In this document: positions 35,828-46,383 of the stretch, one piece after another
How the letters are laid out: each line of letters begins with the position of its first letter
Numbering within the stretch: position 1 is the stretch's first letter
NCBI RefSeq assembly: GCF_900112415.1
Contig: NZ_FOLV01000008.1
Coordinates: forward strand, 93,788-157,787
Direction: 5' to 3'
DNA: 64,000 nt
From: Bacillus sp. 491mf
GTDB taxonomy: Bacteria > Bacillota > Bacilli > Bacillales > Bacillaceae_G
Made by a program: the position numbers and the translations under genes
The notes under the pieces: model-generated
The model's input: the letters and a program-made list of their open reading frames with translations, nothing else
What the model was told of the DNA's origin: nothing
The model's database searches: none

Positions 35828-37109
35828 CTAACCTCAATTTCTCAATCTCTTCAAAAAACCTTGGATATGATACGCCAACTGCTTCCGCATCTTGAATCAA
35901 TGTCTCTCCCTCAGCAATACAACCAGCTATTGCAAGCATCATTCCAATTCGATGATCTCCATGACTATTTACAGTATTCCCCTTCAGTAGTGTTTTCCCA
36001 TAAATAATCATCCCATCATCCGTCGCTTCTATACGTGCCCCTAGTTTTGTTAGTTCTTCTACAACTGTATCAATTCGATTCGTTTCCTTTACCTTTAGCT
36101 CATGGGCATCTTTAATAATCGTTATCCCATCTGCTTGCGTTGCTGCAAGAGCGATAATTGGAATTTCATCAATTAATCTCGGAATCATATCGCCGCCAAT
36201 CTCAATTCCTTTTAACCTTGATGTTTCAATTGTAAGATTAGCAGCTGGTTCCGCAGCATCTCTATCATATTGTTCAATTGTTAATTTTGCACCCATTTTT
36301 ATAAGAACATCGATAATTCCCGTTCTTGTTGGATTGATTCCAACGTTTTGTAATGTAAGTTTACTATTTGGAGTAATCGCTCCGCCTACTAAGAAAAACG
36401 CAGCCGATGAAATATCTCCCGGTACATGAATGTTCGTTCCTGTTAGCTGTTGTCCGCCTTCTATTGAAACTTTTGTTCCATCTCTCTTCACTTGGACGCC
36501 AAACGCTTGAAGCATTCGTTCTGTATGATCCCTTGATATATGAGGTTCTGTAACACTTGTTACACCTTTTGCTCTTAGACCTGCTAATAAAATAGCAGAT
36601 TTCACCTGTGCACTTGCAACAGGCGAAAGATAATCGATTGCTTGAAGATTACCTCCTCGTATCGTTAAAGGTGTATATGTACCGTCTGCTCGTCCATCAA
36701 TTGTTGCACCCATTAGACTAAGCGGTTTAGTAACACGTTTCATCGGTCGTTTTCCGATAGAATGGTCACCTTGTAAGCATAAGTGAAGGTTTATATTCGC
36801 TAATATGCCAAGTAATAAACGAATCGTCGTACCAGAATTCCCAACATCCAGTACATTCTCCGCTTCTTGTAAACCTTCCATTCCTTTTCCAATCACTTCT
36901 ACTTCATCTCCATTTTGCGTGATCGATACCCCCATCTCACGAAAACAAGAGATCGTGCTTAAACAGTCTGCTCCTGGCAAAAAGCCCTTAATCGTTGTTT
37001 TTCCATGAGCGATTGCGCCAAATATGACAGAACGATGTGAAATTGATTTATCGCCTGGAATAACAATCGTTCCTCGCAACCCTTCTCTAGCTGGCTGGAC
37101 AATTTTCAT
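35817..37109 (-). CDS. aroA: 3-phosphoshikimate 1-carboxyvinyltransferase (EPSP synthase)
   Basis: 430 aa. It joins PEP to shikimate-3-phosphate in the sixth step of the shikimate pathway. [19 protein letters not shown] (~residues 18-36) has the catalytic Lys/Ser, [14 protein letters not shown] (~89-102) is the PEP-binding loop, [11 protein letters not shown] and [12 protein letters not shown] follow, and [10 protein letters not shown] carries the catalytic Asp. The [12 protein letters not shown] form and [10 protein letters not shown] region resemble class II (glyphosate-tolerant, B. subtilis aroE) enzymes. Last gene of the Tyr-T-box operon. Confidence 0.95.
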   Translation of the reverse strand: MKIVQPAREGLRGTIVIPGDKSISHRSVIFGAIAHGKTTIKGFLPGADCLSTISCFREMGVSITQNGDEVEVIGKGMEGLQEAENVLDVGNSGTTIRLLLGILANINLHLCLQGDHSIGKRPMKRVTKPLSLMGATIDGRADGTYTPLTIRGGNLQAIDYLSPVASAQVKSAILLAGLRAKGVTSVTEPHISRDHTERMLQAFGVQVKRDGTKVSIEGGQQLTGTNIHVPGDISSAAFFLVGGAITPNSKLTLQNVGINPTRTGIIDVLIKMGAKLTIEQYDRDAAEPAANLTIETSRLKGIEIGGDMIPRLIDEIPIIALAATQADGITIIKDAHELKVKETNRIDTVVEELTKLGARIEATDDGMIIYGKTLLKGNTVNSHGDHRIGMMLAIAGCIAEGETLIQDAEAVGVSYPRFFEEIEKLRLETR

Positions 37110-37126
37110 ATATATAACACCTTCCT

Positions 37127-38236
37127 TTATATATTTTCAAATGTTTGATACTGTTCATCCTGTAAAGACTCCGTTGCTTTCATCCGATCTTCTTCTGTTT
37201 GAAAACTAATACGCAACACCCCAAGTAATCCTTCACGTGCTTCTAGTATTTGCAGGTTTGTAATACTAATCTCGTGCCTTGCAAGTATGCTTGTAATATG
37301 TGCTAATGCACCAACTTTATCTAAAACATCTACGTATAAATCATGATAAGCGGGAATCGCCCCACTTTTGCGAACAGGCATAGAATCACGATATTCTTTC
37401 GCCTTTGCGAAGTAATTGTGTAATACTTCGCCATCCCCTTCTGCCACTGTATGCTGCAATTGCTTCATGTCTGTAATCCATTCCTCTAATAGTTGCAATA
37501 AGTGAGAACGGTTTTGTCTTACAATATCGCTCCACATTTTGGGGCTACTAGAAGCAATACGGGTAATGTCTTTAAAACCACCAGCTGCTAACATATGAAT
37601 TAACGGATTTTCTCCGGCATGCTTCTCCACTTGCTTCACTAACCCTGCCGCAATTAAATGGGGAAAATGACTAACAACACCTGTTACATAATCATGTTCC
37701 TCTGTATTTAACACAAGAAAATGCGAACGCGTTCCTTTTAACCAATCTTTTAATTGTTCAACCTTCTCTGTCTGGACATTACGCATCGGTGTTAAAATGT
37801 AATATGCATTTTCAAATAAATGCGCTTTTGCACTTTCTACTCCCGTTTTATGAGATCCCGCCATCGGATGTCCGCCAATAAACGTAACACCGCCTGGCAG
37901 CAATATTTCCGCTTCTTTCATAATTGTTCCTTTTGTACTTCCAACATCCGTCACGATGACATCTTCACGTAATTGATACGAAGCAAGTTGTTTTATTAGC
38001 TTAGTTGTTTCTTCAACAGGAGATGCAAAAATGATCAAATGTGCTTCTTCACATATTGTCTGCAAGTTCACTCCTGCCTCATCAATTACATTCAATCGTT
38101 TCGCACGTTCCACTTGCTCACTTTGAATGTCATAACCAGTAATCATTACATTGTGTTCTCGCTTTATTGCTAAAGCAAGTGAACCACCAATTAACCCTGT
38201 CCCAATTAATACGACTTTTTTACACATGCGCCTCAT
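37127..38236 (-). CDS. tyrA: Prephenate dehydrogenase
   Basis: 369 aa. It converts prephenate to 4-hydroxyphenylpyruvate, the committed step to tyrosine. [20 protein letters not shown] is the NAD Rossmann motif (~residues 8-27), [14 protein letters not shown] carries the catalytic His, and [17 protein letters not shown] is the dimer helix. A C-terminal ACT domain (~293-365, [19 protein letters not shown]) is the expected tyrosine-binding feedback module. It overlaps hisC by 17 bp. Confidence 0.95.
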   Translation of the reverse strand: MRRMCKKVVLIGTGLIGGSLALAIKREHNVMITGYDIQSEQVERAKRLNVIDEAGVNLQTICEEAHLIIFASPVEETTKLIKQLASYQLREDVIVTDVGSTKGTIMKEAEILLPGGVTFIGGHPMAGSHKTGVESAKAHLFENAYYILTPMRNVQTEKVEQLKDWLKGTRSHFLVLNTEEHDYVTGVVSHFPHLIAAGLVKQVEKHAGENPLIHMLAAGGFKDITRIASSSPKMWSDIVRQNRSHLLQLLEEWITDMKQLQHTVAEGDGEVLHNYFAKAKEYRDSMPVRKSGAIPAYHDLYVDVLDKVGALAHITSILARHEISITNLQILEAREGLLGVLRISFQTEEDRMKATESLQDEQYQTFENI

Positions 38237-39314
38237 CTCGAGACCTACTATTATTAAAGTGTTGTGTTAACACTGTAATCACCCCTTCATTTTGTTCACT
38301 TGTACCAATTGTGATGCGAACGCCATTTAAAAATGGACGAACGATATATCCAGCGTGCGCACACAATTCGTATATTTCCTGTGCATTGTCTAACGGCATA
38401 AAGATAAAGTTCGTTTCAGATGAATAAAATGGAACCTCATTTTCTTTACAAAAGCGTTCATATCGCTGCAAGCCTTCTCGGTTTGCATGAATTGTTCTTT
38501 GTAAAAATGATTCATCATTCCACGCAAGTATTGCAGCTTTTTGCGCAAGTGATGACACGTTAAACGGAAGACGAACAACATTTAATTTCTCAATAATTGA
38601 TTCATTTCCAATTGCATAACCAACTCGAAATGCCGCTAATCCGTATGCCTTTGAAAATGTTCTTAAGATCAAAAGGTTCTCATGCTCTTTCAATAATGGG
38701 ATAGTATTTGGAAAGTCACTTGCTGTGACATATTCATAATACGCTTCATCAATTACAACTACTGTTTCGTTTTGAACTTGCTTCATAAATTCACTTAATT
38801 TTCGGTCATTCACATATGTGCCTGTTGGATTATTCGGATTACAAATCCAAACTATTTTTGTTTTTTCATTCATGACTGCCGCAATTTCATCTAAATTATA
38901 GACCCCGTTTTGAAGCGGAACTTCCTTCACCTCACACCCTTCAATTACTGCGTGATGACGGTATTGCGGAAATGTTTCCCCGGCGGTCACAATATTATCA
39001 GCTTGGCAAAGCATTGTGCGACTAATAATTTGAATGACTTCATCAAGACCGCTTCCACATAAAACTTCCTCTGTTTTAACATGCAATTTCTCAGCAATCA
39101 TTTCACGAAGTTCTACCGATCCCCCGTCCGGGTATAAAGCATGTTCATTCCACTCTTTTCGTAATCCTTCCATTACACGAGGTGAACAGCCAAACGGATT
39201 TTCATTTGAAGCTAATTTGACAAATGACTGGACACCATAATCTGCTTGCATTTGTTTTGCTGATTTACCTGGTGTATATGGATGCAACTCCTGTAATTGC
39301 TCTTTTGCTTTCAT
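38220..39314 (-). CDS. hisC: Histidinol-phosphate/aromatic aminotransferase
   Basis: 364 aa, fold type I PLP enzyme. SNENPFGCSPRV near the start, NPNNPTGTYVND (~residues 161-172), the Asp-Ala/Glu-x-Tyr in VIDEAYYEYV, and the PLP Lys in LRTFSKAYGLAAFRVGYAIG. Placed between chorismate synthase and tyrA, it should transaminate 4-hydroxyphenylpyruvate (and phenylpyruvate) to Tyr/Phe, and in Bacillus the same type serves histidine synthesis. It is not next to his genes, so the aromatic role is likely its main one here. Confidence 0.9.
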   Translation of the reverse strand: MKAKEQLQELHPYTPGKSAKQMQADYGVQSFVKLASNENPFGCSPRVMEGLRKEWNEHALYPDGGSVELREMIAEKLHVKTEEVLCGSGLDEVIQIISRTMLCQADNIVTAGETFPQYRHHAVIEGCEVKEVPLQNGVYNLDEIAAVMNEKTKIVWICNPNNPTGTYVNDRKLSEFMKQVQNETVVVIDEAYYEYVTASDFPNTIPLLKEHENLLILRTFSKAYGLAAFRVGYAIGNESIIEKLNVVRLPFNVSSLAQKAAILAWNDESFLQRTIHANREGLQRYERFCKENEVPFYSSETNFIFMPLDNAQEIYELCAHAGYIVRPFLNGVRITIGTSEQNEGVITVLTQHFNNSRSRDEAHV

Positions 39315-39328
39315 AAAAACCCTCCTTT

Positions 39329-40501
39329 TTAAAATTCATTCGCGTACTTTTTATGCTGAGCAACATTTTGCTTAATAAGCTCCATACGATCTTGCCCAAA
39401 TTGTTCTACTAACGCAGTTGCGAGTTCCCAAGCGACAACAGATTCTGCCACTACACTTGCCGCTGGTACTGCACAGCTATCAGAACGTTCAATACTTGCT
39501 TGAAACACTTCCTTCGTATCAATATCTACACTTGCAAGTGGTTTATATAATGTAGGGATTGGTTTCATAACACCTCTAATAACAATCGGCATTCCTGTTG
39601 TCATTCCGCCTTCTAATCCACCAGCGTTATTCGTTTTTCGTGTGTAACCCGTTTCTTCATCCCACAAAATTTCATCATGTACAGCACTTCCTGGTTGCCT
39701 AGCTGCTTCAAAACCAATGCCGATTTCAGCGCCTTTAAATGCATTAACACTCATGACAGCTGCTGCTAACTTTGCATCTAATTTTCGGTCATAATGAACG
39801 TAACTGCCAACACCAATTGGCATTCCTTCCGCAACCACTTCAACGATGCCACCAATAGAATCTCCGCTACTTTTCGCTGCATCAATTGCTTCCATCATTG
39901 CTTGCTCGGCTTCTTGATCTAAGCAGCGAACAGGCGAACATTCTGAAATCAGCTGCATCTCTTCTAATGATTTATCAAGAACTTGCTTCGCTTTTACACC
40001 ACCAATTTCAAGGACATACCCTGCAACATTTACTCCTAACTCTGTTAAAATCTTTTTCGCAACAGCTCCTGCGGCTACTCTTACAGTTGTCTCCCTTGCA
40101 GAAGAACGTTCTAATACATTGCGTATATCACGATGACCATACTTAATTGCTCCGTTTAAATCAGCATGCCCTGGACGTGGTTTTGTAATTGTTCGTTTCA
40201 TTTCTTTACTTTCTTGCTCAGAAATCGGCTGTGCCCCCATGACTTTTGTCCAATGTTTGAAATCATCATTTTTCACAACCAATGTAATCGGTGAACCAAG
40301 GGTATAGCCATGTCGTACGCCGCTTACAATTTCCACAGTATCTGTTTCAATTTGCATACGCCTCCCGCGTCCATATCCCTTTTGGCGTCTTAATAGCTCT
40401 TTATTTATATCTTCTGCATGTAATGAAAGACCTGCAGGAACACCTTCTAAAATAACTGTCAACTGCGGACCATGTGATTCTCCAGCTGTTATATATCTCA
40501 T
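39329..40501 (-). CDS. aroC: Chorismate synthase
   Basis: 390 aa from the ATG at 40501, which follows GGGGAAATAG and starts the conserved [17 protein letters not shown]. The frame is open further upstream into the T-box terminator, which is not coding. Family signatures 1-3 are present: [16 protein letters not shown] and [19 protein letters not shown]. It makes chorismate from EPSP using reduced FMN. Called aroF in B. subtilis. It lies directly downstream of an internal Tyr T-box, so it has its own tyrosine-responsive control. Confidence 0.95.
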   Translation of the reverse strand: MRYITAGESHGPQLTVILEGVPAGLSLHAEDINKELLRRQKGYGRGRRMQIETDTVEIVSGVRHGYTLGSPITLVVKNDDFKHWTKVMGAQPISEQESKEMKRTITKPRPGHADLNGAIKYGHRDIRNVLERSSARETTVRVAAGAVAKKILTELGVNVAGYVLEIGGVKAKQVLDKSLEEMQLISECSPVRCLDQEAEQAMMEAIDAAKSSGDSIGGIVEVVAEGMPIGVGSYVHYDRKLDAKLAAAVMSVNAFKGAEIGIGFEAARQPGSAVHDEILWDEETGYTRKTNNAGGLEGGMTTGMPIVIRGVMKPIPTLYKPLASVDIDTKEVFQASIERSDSCAVPAASVVAESVVAWELATALVEQFGQDRMELIKQNVAQHKKYANEF

Positions 40502-40530
40502 TTCTATTTCCCCTTTACAATTTTGTAAAA

Positions 40531-40795
40531 AAAAGCCCCTACTGATTCCGTTCAGTAGGGGCAGTGATAGTCGCGGTACCACCCTAATTTATAGACAAAT
40601 ATGTCTACCTCTCTTTATTGTTAACGATCATTTTGACCGTCTTTCTCTTCATAAAAACTTTCGTCTTTACTACGAAAAAGATGCTCCAGGGGTGTAATTC
40701 ACACATATCTTTGTACTGATTTCCACCAACCATCAGCTCTCTGAAACAAGAAGATACATGCTACTGCTTCCCTATCAACGCAATAGTTATTTCAT
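40531..40795 (-). promoter_or_regulatory. T-box leader 1 (internal, upstream of chorismate synthase), Tyr specifier
   Basis: On the minus strand: AGAGAGCTGATGGTTGGTGG with CAGTAC (stem I distal), then TGTGAATTACACCCCTGGAGC, where UAC is the probable specifier codon (Tyr), the T-box AGGGTGGTACCGCG, and a terminator of GCCCCTACTGA/TCAGTAGGGGC followed by T8. It begins right at the stop of the DAHPS gene, with no room for a separate promoter, so it acts on read-through transcripts. Confidence 0.9.
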
Positions 40796-41871
40796 TATGA
40801 TAGCTTATTTTTAAATCCTTTTAACTCTTCCATGAAGGCATGGAACTGCGGAATATCCATTTGCTGTGCGGAATCTGATAAAGCAACCGCTGGGTCTGGA
40901 TGTACTTCAGCCATAACAGCATCTGCACCGATTGCGAGTGCTGCTTTCGCAGTTGGTAAAAGTAAATCTTTTCGTCCTGTTGAATGCGTTACATCTACAA
41001 CAACCGGTAAATGTGTTTCTTTCTTTAAAATTGGCACTGCGGAAATATCAAGTGTATTACGCGTAGCTCTTTCATATGTGCGAATGCCGCGTTCACATAA
41101 AATGATTTGGTCATTTCCTTGTGCAATAATGTATTCTGCTGCATTCACAAATTCATCAATTGTCGCTGCTAAACCGCGTTTTAGTAATACTGGTTTATTC
41201 ACTTTCCCAACTGCTCTTAACAAATCAAAGTTTTGCATATTTCGAGCGCCTACTTGAATGACATCAACGTAATCAAGTGCCAATTCAACATCATTTGGAT
41301 TTAATATTTCACTAATAATCGCTAAATCAAATTCGTCTGCTACTTGGCGTAAAATTTTCAGCCCTTCTACTCCTAATCCTTGGAAATCATACGGAGATGT
41401 TCTCGGTTTGAACGCACCGCCGCGCATTAATTTGATTCCTTGTTTTTTCATCGCCTCAGCAACTTGGCGAACTTGCTCTAGACTTTCAACTGCGCATGGC
41501 CCCATAATAAACGTTTGTACGCCGCTTCCTAATAATTCACCTTTTACATCAACAACCGTATTTTCTTGTTTCTTTTTACGTGAAACTAATAATGCCTTAC
41601 GATTATCGTCTTCTTGCAGTTCTAAACTTGCTTTAAAAATTGTTTTGAAAATATGTTGTATTGTGGATGTTTCAAATGGTCCTTCATTGTTCTCTGCAAT
41701 CATATCAAGTACTTCACGCTCGCGAACAGGATCAAAGCGTTTCGTACCATGCAATTTCTTTTGCTGTCCGATTTCTTTCACAATCCTTGCACGCTCATTT
41801 AATAAGTCTAGAAGTTGTAAGTTAATCTCATCCACCTGTTTACGTAATTTCTCTAATTCATGATTTCCCAT
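40795..41871 (-). CDS. Bifunctional chorismate mutase / DAHP synthase
   Basis: 358 aa. Residues ~1-90 are an AroQ-type chorismate mutase ([29 protein letters not shown]-like helix with Arg/Lys, [11 protein letters not shown]). Residues ~110-355 are the type I-beta DAHP synthase barrel ([56 protein letters not shown]). It condenses PEP and erythrose-4-phosphate at the pathway entry, and the mutase domain mediates feedback control as in B. subtilis AroA. It sits behind two tandem Tyr T-boxes. Confidence 0.95.
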   Translation of the reverse strand: MGNHELEKLRKQVDEINLQLLDLLNERARIVKEIGQQKKLHGTKRFDPVREREVLDMIAENNEGPFETSTIQHIFKTIFKASLELQEDDNRKALLVSRKKKQENTVVDVKGELLGSGVQTFIMGPCAVESLEQVRQVAEAMKKQGIKLMRGGAFKPRTSPYDFQGLGVEGLKILRQVADEFDLAIISEILNPNDVELALDYVDVIQVGARNMQNFDLLRAVGKVNKPVLLKRGLAATIDEFVNAAEYIIAQGNDQIILCERGIRTYERATRNTLDISAVPILKKETHLPVVVDVTHSTGRKDLLLPTAKAALAIGADAVMAEVHPDPAVALSDSAQQMDIPQFHAFMEELKGFKNKLS

Positions 41872-41987
41872 TAAAAATTCCTCCTTTTATCTTTTGGAAA
41901 TTATATTGAGGGATTGAAAATTCCCTATTTTCCGAATCTTATTCTTATAACAAAACAAGGTTGGTAACGATTTCTTATGATGAAATA

Positions 41988-42245
41988 TATAAAAAAATCC
42001 CTACTGATTCAAATCAGTAGGGACGATCATTATCGCGGTACCACCCTAGTTGTAGACACTTTTGTCTACCTCTCTTTATTGTTAACGATCATTTTGACCG
42101 TCTTTTCCTTCATAAAGACTTTTTGCCCTTACTACGAAAAAGATGCTCCAGGACTGTAATTCATGCTTGTTTATGTACTGGTTCGCACCAACCACCAGCT
42201 CTCTGTAACAGGGAAACAACCACTACTCTCTTTCCTATCATCGCG
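41988..42245 (-). promoter_or_regulatory. T-box leader 2 (proximal of tandem pair), Tyr specifier
   Basis: On the minus strand: AGAGAGCTGGTGGTTGGTGC with CAGTAC, GCATGAATTACAGTCCTGGAGC (UAC), a long linker with AGACGGTCAAAATGATCG, the T-box AGGGTGGTACCGCG, and terminator TCCCTACTGATT/AATCAGTAGGGA followed by T6. About 40 bp separate it from leader 3, with no promoter visible, so the two are on one transcript. Confidence 0.9.
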
Positions 42246-42285
42246 CTAATTATTTTATTTTCATTTAGGTCCGCATATATACAAA

Positions 42286-42540
42286 AAATCCCCTACTGAT
42301 CCAATCAGTAGGGACGATTATTATCGCGGTACCACCCTAATTGTAGACACTTTTGTCTACCTCTCTTCATTGTTAACGATCATTTTGACCGTCTTTCCCT
42401 TCATAAAGACTTCTGCCTTTACTACGAAAAAGATGCTCCAGGACTGTAATTCATGTTTACCTCTGTACTGATTTTCACCAACCATCAGCTCTCTATTACA
42501 GGGGGATAAACACTACTCTGTTCCCTTCAATGCGTTGTTT
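42286..42540 (-). promoter_or_regulatory. T-box leader 3 (distal of tandem pair), Tyr specifier
   Basis: Same arrangement as leader 2 with high identity: AGAGAGCTGATGGTTGGTG, ACATGAATTACAGTCCTGGAGC (UAC), T-box AGGGTGGTACCGCG, and terminator CCCTACTGAT/ATCAGTAGGG then T's. It follows the promoter at 42560-42589 directly. Confidence 0.9.
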
Positions 42541-42559
42541 TTTATTAATTATGAATTGT

Positions 42560-42589
42560 ATTATAAAGTGTCATTTCAAAATATGTCAA
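42560..42589 (-). promoter_or_regulatory. Sigma-A promoter of the aro operon
   Basis: On the minus strand TTGACA (42584-42589) and TATAAT (42560-42565) are separated by 18 bp. Both hexamers match consensus, so the operon should be strongly transcribed and controlled mainly at the T-boxes. It lies between the SIR2 gene's stop and leader 3. Confidence 0.85.
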
Positions 42590-42637
42590 CACTTTTTCAT
42601 TATTTTTTATATTTTTTTCTTTGCATCGTATGATTCA

Positions 42638-45600
42638 TCATAACAAATGTGAATCATTTGCATGTTGATTCATCATTCCAATGCGCATCATCTCATTTCG
42701 AATCCCCTCAAGTAACGTATTTTCAAGCTTCATCTCATCAAACAATTGCCGAAGATGAATCACTTCATTTTCAATATACTCTGCATCATTTATCTTTGTT
42801 AATAAAACAAAAAATAATGTTGCATACACTTTCGGACATTGCTGGATCAACTCGCTTTTTTCCAGAAGCTGTTTTAATAAATACTTCAATGCTTGTTTTT
42901 CTTCTTGCAATGAAGATATAGAAAAATACGATAAAACAGTTTCAATTCCTTTTTCAGCAATAACATCCATATATAACACAAAACGCAAAAAGATGATATA
43001 TTCTTTCTTAGATATTATACTCATCTTAGGACGTTCAACTAAAAAACCTGCAAGCCAATCTTCCCAAAATTTTTGTTGCTCTTTTAAGCTTAAAGTTTTT
43101 ACATAATACGATACATTTTCTATAAACTTTACTTTCTCCATCTCTTCTCCCTGTATAAAAAGAGCGTACAACCAATCTATTTGTTCATCCCAATATAAAA
43201 TACACTTTAGAAAAATGAGACTTAGCCATTTCCTAAAGACTTCTTGTGTTTGTGCATTCAACAAATGAAAATGCCGTACAGCAAAAGCAATATATTTCTT
43301 TGTTTGTATGAATAAAGGTAAATTAATTTGCGTATTTACAAATCCGGCCCATGCATACTTTGTTTCCTCTTTGTTTTTCTGCAAATCTAAGTAAGGAATT
43401 AAATGTTTTCTACACCAATGCTTCTCGATATGAAAGAGAAATGTTAAATCAGCTGTAAGCCTCGCAATCATAATATTGACATAGTATGATTTTTTCCGCA
43501 TCTGCTCTTCAAATACATACAAATACGCATGGATATTTCGATCATATAAATGTTCATATGCAAGAAGCTTTAATAAAGTTGCTGTTATTTTCCCTACCGG
43601 ATGTTGAACTGCCTCATTATAGTAATCTGTTTGCTCTTTATCTTTCCCTTGCCCTCCTTTCATAACATGAGGAAATAACGAAAATGCAAGTTGTTTTACT
43701 GCGCGAATTGTATCTTCTTGAAATTCTGCTAACTGATTGCTTTTTTCATATAGAAAACTACTTATGAGCCAATGATAAGTCGTATGCCTTACAAATTGAT
43801 GCAACATTGGTAAAATCTCTTGTATATTCTTATCTGTTAATTGTCGATTATTGCGCCACTCTCTAATTAATACAAACCATACTTCTTTACTCACTTCTTT
43901 ATATCCAACTAATTGATACGCAAGCGAAATACTCCATTGTACATTTGTTTTACAAGCCTTTGAAAGCATTTCTAAAAAATGATGCTTCTCTACCAATCCT
44001 TCCTGTGAATATTGAATAACTTGCCTTACCATTTCTACTTCTGTCATATGCAATAAACCATCTATTGTTAAATTGCATGTGATTGGTTGTAATGTCCGCT
44101 CCTCTTGTAAATCTGGAAACTGCCTTGATAAAAAATGAGGGAATTTCAGTTTCATGGATTCATATGTTTGCTTCGTAGATTCATGATTTGGTACGCACAA
44201 ATAAAGCCAGTCAATTAAGTTACAAGCCACATAGCACGTCTTTTCTTCAAACTGTTTCACTATGGCTGTCAGTACTTTTTGTTTCGTATGTTCAGCTGCA
44301 TGTTCATAATGATTCTTTAACAGTTGAAAGACTTCATGCTTACAAGTATCTTCGATAAGCAGTTGACACTGTAACAACCATTCTATTTTTTCATTTTGCG
44401 TTCGAAAAACAGTATGGTTCATACTGTGTACTGCAATTCGCTTTTGCAATGTATTCCCAAATTCCATCATAAAAGAAATATAAAAGTTTGCTTTATCCTC
44501 ATAATGGACACAAACATAGTCCATACAATCTCTAACTATATTAATTAAAAACGAAAATTCACGTGGTTGGCTATCTTGCTCATGTGGTTCAATTGCACTT
44601 CGTGAATCACTAACTGAATCATGGATCTCAAGGGCCTGTTGTTTTAGCGTTAATCTCTGTAGTTTTTCTAATCCAATCTGTAATATTGGAATCGAAAAAT
44701 AAGAAAGATGTGGCTTCAATTTCACTTCCCATATGTGCTGCAGCCTTAAAAAGCTTGTAGCTGATAGATGGTTTGTTTCCGCTAACTCTATCACATCTTG
44801 CATCTCATGTTCCCATTGCCGAAGTCGCTTCAATTTTAGTTTTCCATCTAATATACAAGTAAGTAAAAGAACCATAATTTCTTTATGTTCCGGATACGTA
44901 CATTTGTTAAGCAACGAAGGCAGACTTTCAATGAAAAATTCATTTCTTTTCGCCTTTTCTAACAATAATAAAAGCCACTGCGCAAACGAAACGATATCTA
45001 TGGGCTGTTCCGTATCTACTAAAAAGTTACATATCGTATTCCATAACAAAGTAGATATTTCTGTATTATTTTTATACATCAACTGAAATAATTCATTTTG
45101 GTGGCTTACTAAAAAATGATCAACAATCCACTGTGCAAGCAACTGATCTTTCTCAGAAGTCTCAGCTTCCTGTGAAAATAAATTCCGCAGTTGTCCTTCT
45201 TTTTCTAACCATTCCACCCATTCGTAGTCTCTTGCAAATTCTACAAAATAACGAAGTGTCTCAATTTTTTTTACAGATTGTTTAATATAAGACAGTTGTT
45301 CCTGCTCTAAAGATGGAGGAACAGTTACAATATCACGAATTCGTGTTCTTTTTGTAATATAATTATCTCCCATTAACTCTGCCCACCGCTGCACTGCTTT
45401 TGCTAATGATTGATGATTTTGCGCCTTATTTGGATAGACAATGGGCTTAATCCCTAAATGCTCCCAGTGATATGTATTATCTCCCCCCGCAACAAACGCA
45501 TACCGCCTCGTACTTGGTGGTAATCCAGTTGCTAAATATTTCATAACAGGGTCATTATGACTATATCCAATAAACAAAACTGTATAATTAGAAAATAAAT

Positions 45601-46150
45601 CAACCAAAAATCGTCTTGCCCATCCTTCTGTTAAGTAAGCCCTTCCAAAATCGCCATCTGTCAAAATTAAATTCTCTTCTTCTTGTTCCACATTACCATG
45701 AATATATGCCAATCCTTTAAACGTTCTTCCCGTTGGAAGTGCCGGAGCATAGTATATATTTACTTTACGTCTTGATCCCTCAAGTACCGTTGTAAAATGC
45801 TGATCGAAATTTGTAGTAACAATTCGAACATTCTCATCATTTGCAAATAATTGCAAAATAGAATAATGTAATGGATTTGGCATTGAATATGCTACATGGA
45901 CAAGATTCTTCGCAATCTGATGAACATCTTTCGTTTTTGCAATTTTCCCAAGATAATAATCGTGCGGTTCATTTTCCTCACGTTTGTCTACATATAGAGC
46001 GCTCGCAATATCATCCACTAAATCATCAAAATTTGGTAAGTTTGAATTGCCTTTCATAGATACTCCAGCTCCAACAAATAAAACCAGTTTCCCTTGTTCG
46101 AGTTTATCAAATAGTTCATCTGGAATTTCTACTTCTGAAGTAATCCACAC
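42638..46150 (-). CDS. SIR2-domain protein with long helical C-terminus, candidate anti-phage NADase
   Basis: 1170 aa from the GTG at 46150, preceded by AAGGGGGGATCAGG. Residues ~15-260 are a SIR2-like Rossmann domain: LFVGAGVSM (26-32), VTTNFD with Asn114, YIHGNV with His151, and FIGYSHNDPV (194-202). These correspond to the NAD-binding and catalytic Asn/His of defence SIR2 proteins (ThsA, DSR). The remaining ~900 residues are helical repeats without P-loop, HerA or transmembrane signatures, resembling DSR-type or DUF4020 architectures. It probably depletes NAD+ upon phage sensing. It is a single gene, divergent from a membrane-protein gene. Confidence 0.75.
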   Translation of the reverse strand: MWITSEVEIPDELFDKLEQGKLVLFVGAGVSMKGNSNLPNFDDLVDDIASALYVDKREENEPHDYYLGKIAKTKDVHQIAKNLVHVAYSMPNPLHYSILQLFANDENVRIVTTNFDQHFTTVLEGSRRKVNIYYAPALPTGRTFKGLAYIHGNVEQEEENLILTDGDFGRAYLTEGWARRFLVDLFSNYTVLFIGYSHNDPVMKYLATGLPPSTRRYAFVAGGDNTYHWEHLGIKPIVYPNKAQNHQSLAKAVQRWAELMGDNYITKRTRIRDIVTVPPSLEQEQLSYIKQSVKKIETLRYFVEFARDYEWVEWLEKEGQLRNLFSQEAETSEKDQLLAQWIVDHFLVSHQNELFQLMYKNNTEISTLLWNTICNFLVDTEQPIDIVSFAQWLLLLLEKAKRNEFFIESLPSLLNKCTYPEHKEIMVLLLTCILDGKLKLKRLRQWEHEMQDVIELAETNHLSATSFLRLQHIWEVKLKPHLSYFSIPILQIGLEKLQRLTLKQQALEIHDSVSDSRSAIEPHEQDSQPREFSFLINIVRDCMDYVCVHYEDKANFYISFMMEFGNTLQKRIAVHSMNHTVFRTQNEKIEWLLQCQLLIEDTCKHEVFQLLKNHYEHAAEHTKQKVLTAIVKQFEEKTCYVACNLIDWLYLCVPNHESTKQTYESMKLKFPHFLSRQFPDLQEERTLQPITCNLTIDGLLHMTEVEMVRQVIQYSQEGLVEKHHFLEMLSKACKTNVQWSISLAYQLVGYKEVSKEVWFVLIREWRNNRQLTDKNIQEILPMLHQFVRHTTYHWLISSFLYEKSNQLAEFQEDTIRAVKQLAFSLFPHVMKGGQGKDKEQTDYYNEAVQHPVGKITATLLKLLAYEHLYDRNIHAYLYVFEEQMRKKSYYVNIMIARLTADLTFLFHIEKHWCRKHLIPYLDLQKNKEETKYAWAGFVNTQINLPLFIQTKKYIAFAVRHFHLLNAQTQEVFRKWLSLIFLKCILYWDEQIDWLYALFIQGEEMEKVKFIENVSYYVKTLSLKEQQKFWEDWLAGFLVERPKMSIISKKEYIIFLRFVLYMDVIAEKGIETVLSYFSISSLQEEKQALKYLLKQLLEKSELIQQCPKVYATLFFVLLTKINDAEYIENEVIHLRQLFDEMKLENTLLEGIRNEMMRIGMMNQHANDSHLL

Positions 46151-46383
46151 CCTGATCCCCCCTTACCTAAAAATGTTAATTTTCTCTTTCTAAATATAAC
46201 ATTTTTTGTTTATTTTTCAAACATTCAGATAAGTGGAATCTGAATAAATATTAAATGCATTTGATTTATAATCAGGTAGTTATCTTCCGTCTTTTTAGAA
46301 AACACCTTGCATGTTATAATTTTAAATTCCCATGTATAAAGTTCCCTTTTTCATTCAAACTAAATAGAAAAAGAGAGGTTCAA

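Noticed and set aside
39886-40146. Leu/Gln-rich plus-strand frame
   Set aside because: Antisense shadow of chorismate synthase.
40832-41257. Long plus-strand open frame (141 codons) opposite the DAHP synthase gene
   Set aside because: It is antisense to a well-supported conserved gene, has no ribosome binding site and no recognisable protein features.
41408-41863. Plus-strand open frame (151 codons) opposite the chorismate-mutase domain
   Set aside because: Antisense shadow; Ser/Cys/Phe-rich composition typical of a complement-strand artefact.
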